64,000 bases of DNA from an uncultured Saprospiraceae bacterium (GTDB lineage: Bacteria > Bacteroidota > Bacteroidia > Chitinophagales > Saprospiraceae): contig CALDGQ010000017.1 of the NCBI GenBank assembly GCA_937941765.1, positions 62,001 to 126,000 on the forward strand, written 5' to 3'. Positions within the stretch are counted from its first letter, which is position 1, and each line of letters opens with the position of its first letter. This document shows, piece after piece, positions 59,734 to 64,000 of the stretch. Both the position numbers and the translations under genes were made by a program. Under the pieces are notes generated by a model. That model was given only the letters and a program-made list of their open reading frames with translations, ran no database searches and was not told the origin of the DNA.

Positions 59734-60291
59734 TTACCCCTTCTCACTAACCAAAACGAAAGCTGGTGGTAAATTGATGGCCACAAAATTGACATCTACA
59801 TTCCCAAATACTCCTTCGTATAATTTCTTGGTCAAAAGTGAATAATGAAGTTGGATGAAATTTCCACCTTTCTTTAATTGGCTTGCACAATTCTCAACAA
59901 TCTTTAATGCAAGCTCGTCTGGAAAAGCGACGAAAGGAACTGCTGATATAATAAAGTCCGCTTTCCCAAGATTCAGTTTCTTTAGATACTTTTCTATTTC
60001 TTCGGCGGAATCTTCTACTAGATGAAAATTAGGATTCTCGATTTTTTTAAGGATTTTGCAGAAGTTTTCGTTGACTTCAAAAGAAACCAATTGTGTATCT
60101 CCTTTCATCGCATTTAAAATATGGTGAGTAATTACACCATCTCCTGCTCCGATTTCTACGATTGTTTTGGCCTTAGAAAAATCAACATGGCTGATCATCT
60201 CTTTACAGACAAATTTTGAACTGCGTGTCACAGTACCAACTGTCTTCAAATTCTTAATACTTTCCTTTAGGAATTCAATTTTCTGATTCAT
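59734..60291 (-). CDS. SAM-dependent methyltransferase, phospholipid N-methyltransferase-like
   Basis: The 185-residue protein starts MNQKIEFLKESIKNLKTVGT and has SAM motif I TIVEIGAGDGVITHHIL (about 43-59), then FEVNENFCKIL and a DSAEEIEKYL segment. ADFIISAVPFVAFP (about 110-123) and GGNFIQLHYSLLTKKLYEGVF (about 140-160) match the PmtA / rRNA-dimethyltransferase-like small enzymes that methylate phosphatidylethanolamine. It may thus contribute to membrane lipid modification, but KsgA-type RNA substrates cannot be excluded. It is a single gene between the GHMP kinase (converging) and the OmpA-like gene. Confidence 0.75.
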   Translation of the reverse strand: MNQKIEFLKESIKNLKTVGTVTRSSKFVCKEMISHVDFSKAKTIVEIGAGDGVITHHILNAMKGDTQLVSFEVNENFCKILKKIENPNFHLVEDSAEEIEKYLKKLNLGKADFIISAVPFVAFPDELALKIVENCASQLKKGGNFIQLHYSLLTKKLYEGVFGNVDVNFVAINLPPAFVLVSEKG

Positions 60292-60366
60292 AGTTGTTTT
60301 ATTGAAGCGCTAATATGAGATTTTTATTATCCATCTCTATATTAAAACTCCAAAACAATCAAACTA

Positions 60367-62562
60367 TTATTTATCCTTTGAAAGGTAAGCCATATAATTA
60401 TACAGATCCGTATACTTCGTAGCCATTGAAGAAATTTCCAATTGAGTAGCACGCTTTCCATTAATATATGGAACTACAAATGGACCAACGATTCCACTTG
60501 CTTCTAATTGTTTCTTTAATTGATCTGCTTTGAAAAAGTCTTTGAATAATCCAACAGTGTAAGCGTAATTTCGCTCATCTGCAGTTTTCTCAATCATCGG
60601 ATCATTGAAGGAGGTAAACAATTCACTAGTGTACATTTGTTTCAAGGATGCCATCTGAACTTTATAAGACAAACCTTCAACATAGCTATTATATCCTTTC
60701 AAATAATTTTCTACCATGTCAAAAGGGACATTTGGCAAATCATAGGATACATTTACCATTGAGTTTTCAGTTCCATGCAACTTGATGTCGACACGGCGAT
60801 TGAATTCCATTCCTCGACTATTTGGATTGCCATTGATGGATTCTTTTGCAACTGGATAATTAGGCCCCATTCCTTTGATTAATATTCGATTGGAAGCTAC
60901 TCCATTTTTTACTAAATAATCTGCTACTTGTTCTGCCCTTTTGATAGAAAAATACAAATCAAAGTTGGTTGTATTCGTTCTGTTTGAGTGACAATCCAAC
61001 TCTACCTTTATACCAGGATTATCCAACAATACACGCCCAAGTCTATTCAATGACTTTGAATTAATGATATTTAAAACATCATTGTCATCGTTGTAATAAA
61101 GTGGCGTAACTTTGTAGGAAGTAATTTCAGTGGTTGTAGAAGGCGCATTAAAGGAACTACCTGCTGTCGAATTTCCATTCGGAGAAACGGAAGCTAAAGT
61201 GTTTGTAAAATAACTATTGTAAAAAACAGAATTTTTTGTTGCTGCTACTAACTGTTCACTTTGAGCTGAAGTAAAATAGGCAATAAAAATATCACGTTTC
61301 CCATAACTGTCCTTATTGGATGAGGAAAGATATCCACGCATCGCATCTTTTGCCAGACTAAAATGGGTTTCATCACCAGCCGAATTTATAGGCATACCAA
61401 CATTCGTTCCTAACAACCAACGAGCACCGCCAGCATCATACTTTGATTTAAAAATATCGAAACCACCAACAGAAGCTGTATTGTTCGAACTATAATATAA
61501 GGTACGACCGTCATTTGCTAAAAATGGAGTGATCTCATCATAAGCAGTGTTGATACCAGGTCCTAAATTTCTTGGCAATGACCATCTATTGTTAGAATAT
61601 TTGGAAACATATAAGTCACTTCCTCCAAAACCACCTTTTTGACGACTAGAGAATATCATAATCGAATCTGCAAAGACATCAATACTTACACTTCCTTTGT
61701 GCGCATTTATCGGACCGTCAAAATAAGAAGGTGGTTTTTTTATACCATCATTTGAAAAAGTATCAACATAAACATGTCCGCTAAACATATCTGGACTTTG
61801 AAACATAAACATAACTTTTCCTTTGTTGGAAAAATCCAATACTTCATCATTGTCAGATGTATTAATAAATGCATTCATGGGCTCAATCACGGTCCATTCG
61901 CCATTAACAATTCTAGAAGAAAAAATATCAGCTGCATAGCTTCCCAGTCGCTCATCTAACTTTCCTTCCAATGTTTTTTTGCCACCCATGTTGCCAGGAC
62001 GACGAGATGAGAAATACATTCTATCTTCAAAATTTGGAGACAACACCATTCCATATTCTTCATCAGGTGTATTTATTTTCTCACCCATATTTTCAACAAA
62101 AGCAATTTTTTCTCCTGCCTTCAAACGCATACCATTGGCACAACGTTTTATATCATCTTTTACAAGTCTGCGTTTATCATTGTCAGACTTTGTACTTTTT
62201 AGGAATTCTTTGTAATATCGAATGGCTTCATGAAAATCATGATCCATATGGTAAGATTTCGCCAAATAATAAAAAGCAGTTGGATCAGCTTTTTTATTGC
62301 TTTGAACTAAATGGTTGAAATATTTTTTTGCTCCAGATATGTTATTTGAAAAGAGATTACTGACACCAATCATCATGGCAACTTCTTTGTCACCAGGTTT
62401 CATTTTTTGATACTTGGAAAGATAGCGCAAAGCTTCTCGGTATTGCTGATGCTCGTAACATTGTTCTCCCGCAGCGCGAATTGCTTTAGCTTGTTTTTGA
62501 GCAGAAACCACTCCAGTGGAGACAATAAAAATTAGGGCCAAGAGTGTTAGTCTGAAGTTCAT
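60367..62562 (-). CDS. PorE-like TPR-PD40-OmpA protein with a SPOR-like tail
   Basis: The 731-residue product has a signal peptide (cleaved after GVVSAQ), two or three TPR units (AAGEQCYEHQQYREALRYLS; AFYYLAKSYHMDHDFHEAIR) and a WD40-like PD40 propeller with repeats such as RMYFSSRRPGNMGG, SIMIFSSRQKGGFGGSDLYV and TLYYSSNNTASVGGFDIF. An OmpA-type peptidoglycan-binding domain follows (about 510-610: VELDCHSNRTNTTNFDLYF, IKGMGPNYPVA, FNRRVDIKLHG). The last 110 residues look like a SPOR-type fold (YKVQMASLKQ, YAYTVGLFKDFFKADQLKKQ, GPFVVPYINGKRA). PorE and PorP/SprF partners link such proteins to the T9SS. Here it is a single gene, so that role is inferred. Confidence 0.82.
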   Translation of the reverse strand: MNFRLTLLALIFIVSTGVVSAQKQAKAIRAAGEQCYEHQQYREALRYLSKYQKMKPGDKEVAMMIGVSNLFSNNISGAKKYFNHLVQSNKKADPTAFYYLAKSYHMDHDFHEAIRYYKEFLKSTKSDNDKRRLVKDDIKRCANGMRLKAGEKIAFVENMGEKINTPDEEYGMVLSPNFEDRMYFSSRRPGNMGGKKTLEGKLDERLGSYAADIFSSRIVNGEWTVIEPMNAFINTSDNDEVLDFSNKGKVMFMFQSPDMFSGHVYVDTFSNDGIKKPPSYFDGPINAHKGSVSIDVFADSIMIFSSRQKGGFGGSDLYVSKYSNNRWSLPRNLGPGINTAYDEITPFLANDGRTLYYSSNNTASVGGFDIFKSKYDAGGARWLLGTNVGMPINSAGDETHFSLAKDAMRGYLSSSNKDSYGKRDIFIAYFTSAQSEQLVAATKNSVFYNSYFTNTLASVSPNGNSTAGSSFNAPSTTTEITSYKVTPLYYNDDNDVLNIINSKSLNRLGRVLLDNPGIKVELDCHSNRTNTTNFDLYFSIKRAEQVADYLVKNGVASNRILIKGMGPNYPVAKESINGNPNSRGMEFNRRVDIKLHGTENSMVNVSYDLPNVPFDMVENYLKGYNSYVEGLSYKVQMASLKQMYTSELFTSFNDPMIEKTADERNYAYTVGLFKDFFKADQLKKQLEASGIVGPFVVPYINGKRATQLEISSMATKYTDLYNYMAYLSKDK

Positions 62563-62606
62563 TGTTATTTTACTTTGAGCGTGTACACAATATCAAACAA
62601 AACGAA

Positions 62607-63965
62607 TTAAATCGCCTGTTTCGTGTCGAAAGCCTCTAAATAATCGCCAACTCTTCGAAGAAATGATCCTCCCAAAAATCCGTCGACTACTCTGTGGTCG
62701 TAAGATAGAGACATAAACATCATGTGGCGTATTCCAATTAAGTCTCCATGTTCTGTCTCAATTACAGCAGGCTTTTTACGGATAGCTCCTACTGCAAGAA
62801 TTGCTACTTGAGGTTGATTGATGATCGGAGTGCCCATCACATTACCAAACGTTCCAACATTCGTTAATGTGAAGGTACCACCCTGAATTTCATCAGGTTT
62901 TAATTTATTTGCTCTGGCTCTTGTTGCCAAATCATTGACTGTTTTTGTCAATCCAAGCATATTCATGGTGTCCGCATTCCGAATAACGGGTACAATTAAA
63001 TTACCAGAAGGCAATGCTGCTGCCATACCAATGTTAATATCTTTTTTGACAATGATCTTGTTTCCATCTGGATGAACAGACACATTGACCATTGGAAAAT
63101 CCCCTAGCGCTTTTGCAACCGCTTCTACAAAAATTGGTGTAAACGTTATTTTCTGTCCATGCTTCTTTTGGAATTCTCCTTTTACTTTATTTCTCCAGTT
63201 GACTATATCCGTTACATCTGCTTCGATAAATGAAGTGACGTGAGGAGAAGTATGTTTGGACATCACCATGTGATCTGCAATCATCTTTCTCATACGATCC
63301 ATTTCAACAATCTCTACATTTCCAGAAACTGAAACTGCTGGTGTGGAATGTCCGTTTGAAGTTGGAGGTGCCGCAGCTTTGTTAATTGTATTGTTAGAAG
63401 TAGCTACTTGTTGGACGCTACCACCATTACTTTGTCTATTCGAAACAAAAGCCAACATATCTTTTTTAGTGAACCTTCCATCTTTTCCAGTTCCCGTCAA
63501 TGCATCCAATTCTACTAAACTAATATTTTCTTGCTTTGCGATATTTTTAACTAATGGCGAATAAAATTTATTTGAAGCAGATGAGGTAGCAGCCATTGCC
63601 GTGGCTGGTTGACGGTCTGGTGTGCTTACTCCATTCGTCTTTGCTGGCATTTCTTTCTGATCATTGTTATTATTCGATGGAGCTTCAACTACAGATGGGG
63701 TTGAAACTGATTCGACAGACGATCCTTCTGTTGCAATGATTGCAATCACTTTTCCAACTTCGACAACATCATTTTCTTGGAACAATATCTTTGCTAAAGT
63801 ACCTGCAACTGGAGATGGAATTTCGGAGTCAACTTTATCCGTTGCGATTTCCAAAATCGTTTCATCCAATTCTATTGTATCACCGACATTTTTGACCCAT
63901 TTCAGGATCGTTGCTTCGATGATACTTTCGCCCATTTTAGGCATGATTAATTCGACTTGAGCCAT
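62607..63965 (-). CDS. 2-oxo acid dehydrogenase E2 (dihydrolipoamide acyltransferase)
   Basis: The 452-residue protein has one N-terminal lipoyl domain (lipoyl Lys44 in EIATDKVDSEI), a Pro/Ser/Thr/Asn-rich linker, and an E3-binding domain (about 130-175: FYSPLVKNIAKQENISLVEL, GTGKDGRFTKKDML). The C-terminal catalytic domain has the conserved SYDHRVVDGFLGGSF (His424, Asp428). It passes an acyl group to CoA in a pyruvate, 2-oxoglutarate or branched-chain complex. Sequence alone does not fix which one; the single lipoyl domain and the context suggest a branched-chain or general type. E1 and E3 are not in the window. Confidence 0.92.
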   Translation of the reverse strand: MAQVELIMPKMGESIIEATILKWVKNVGDTIELDETILEIATDKVDSEIPSPVAGTLAKILFQENDVVEVGKVIAIIATEGSSVESVSTPSVVEAPSNNNNDQKEMPAKTNGVSTPDRQPATAMAATSSASNKFYSPLVKNIAKQENISLVELDALTGTGKDGRFTKKDMLAFVSNRQSNGGSVQQVATSNNTINKAAAPPTSNGHSTPAVSVSGNVEIVEMDRMRKMIADHMVMSKHTSPHVTSFIEADVTDIVNWRNKVKGEFQKKHGQKITFTPIFVEAVAKALGDFPMVNVSVHPDGNKIIVKKDINIGMAAALPSGNLIVPVIRNADTMNMLGLTKTVNDLATRARANKLKPDEIQGGTFTLTNVGTFGNVMGTPIINQPQVAILAVGAIRKKPAVIETEHGDLIGIRHMMFMSLSYDHRVVDGFLGGSFLRRVGDYLEAFDTKQAI

Positions 63966-64000
63966 TATTGTTTTTTTTGAGTTGTAAAAACATAGAAAAA

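Overview
The window comes from a chromosome of a low-G+C member of the Bacteroidota, probably a gliding or environmental lineage such as Saprospiria or a relative (the class is a tentative inference). The evidence is gldB and porQ of the gliding / type IX secretion (T9SS) machinery, three proteins with T9SS C-terminal sorting domains, many lipoproteins with an acidic stretch after the lipid cysteine, TAnnTTTG promoter -7 elements, weak Shine-Dalgarno use, and families typical of the phylum (DUF4286, DUF3109, YwqK-type MORN repeats, gcvH-VanZ-TonB order). No rRNA, tRNA, CRISPR array, prophage or transposase gene was seen.

Layout. 1-3450: a partial S41-peptidase-like gene, a beta-propeller lipoprotein, a THUMP-type RNA methylase and a DUF1772-like membrane protein, all on the minus strand. 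3700-9600: a compact minus-strand accessory cluster around an AraC-type regulator, with two SnoaL-like proteins, a lipoprotein, an O-methyltransferase, two small membrane proteins and an FAD aromatic-type monooxygenase. Three promoters here carry the same phased operator, described below. 9600-16750: T9SS cargo proteins (type B and type A), a lipoprotein, an HD-PycTM (Pycsar-effector-like) protein and a TPR protein. 16840-24470: DUF937 protein, a repeat-rich gap, TPR and TlpA-like lipoproteins, dodecin, thrS, a beta-barrel protein, a cupin and a minimal T9SS-CTD protein. 24580-32900: nadE, dnaX, a Crp/Fnr regulator, pyrD, a 51-residue membrane ORF, an array of hairpin repeats, nadC and a beta-barrel protein. 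32980-38160: gldB, tatA, a double FKBP, an orphan ABC ATPase, ompH/skp and an M50-CBS protease. 38300-46810: acyl-CoA dehydrogenase, MFS transporter, DUF4286, TPR protein, then gcvH-VanZ-TonB and citrate synthase. 46960-64000: small secreted protein, DUF3109, PpiD/SurA-like foldase, UDP-glucose dehydrogenase, MORN lipoprotein, porQ, mfd, CYTH protein, GHMP (mevalonate) kinase, a methyltransferase, a PorE-like TPR-PD40-OmpA protein and a 2-oxoacid dehydrogenase E2.

Most genes are single-gene or short transcription units closed by strong intrinsic terminators. Many gaps carry long palindromes; some belong to a recurring family built on a CTCC-GTT-GGAG core. The housekeeping part covers NAD synthesis (nadE, nadC), pyrimidine synthesis (pyrD), central carbon (citrate synthase, E2, GcvH), DNA metabolism (dnaX, mfd) and envelope biogenesis (Skp, PpiD-like, TonB, TatA, T9SS).

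The two most interesting observations are regulatory. First, three promoters of the AraC-centred cluster have 21-bp phased repeats with a 17-bp box at exactly the same distance (49 nt) from a TAnnTTTG element and no visible -33 element. Second, dnaX has a run of ten A residues just after the ATPase core, where either alternative frame stops within about 25 nt, as expected for production of a short gamma-type subunit by slippage.
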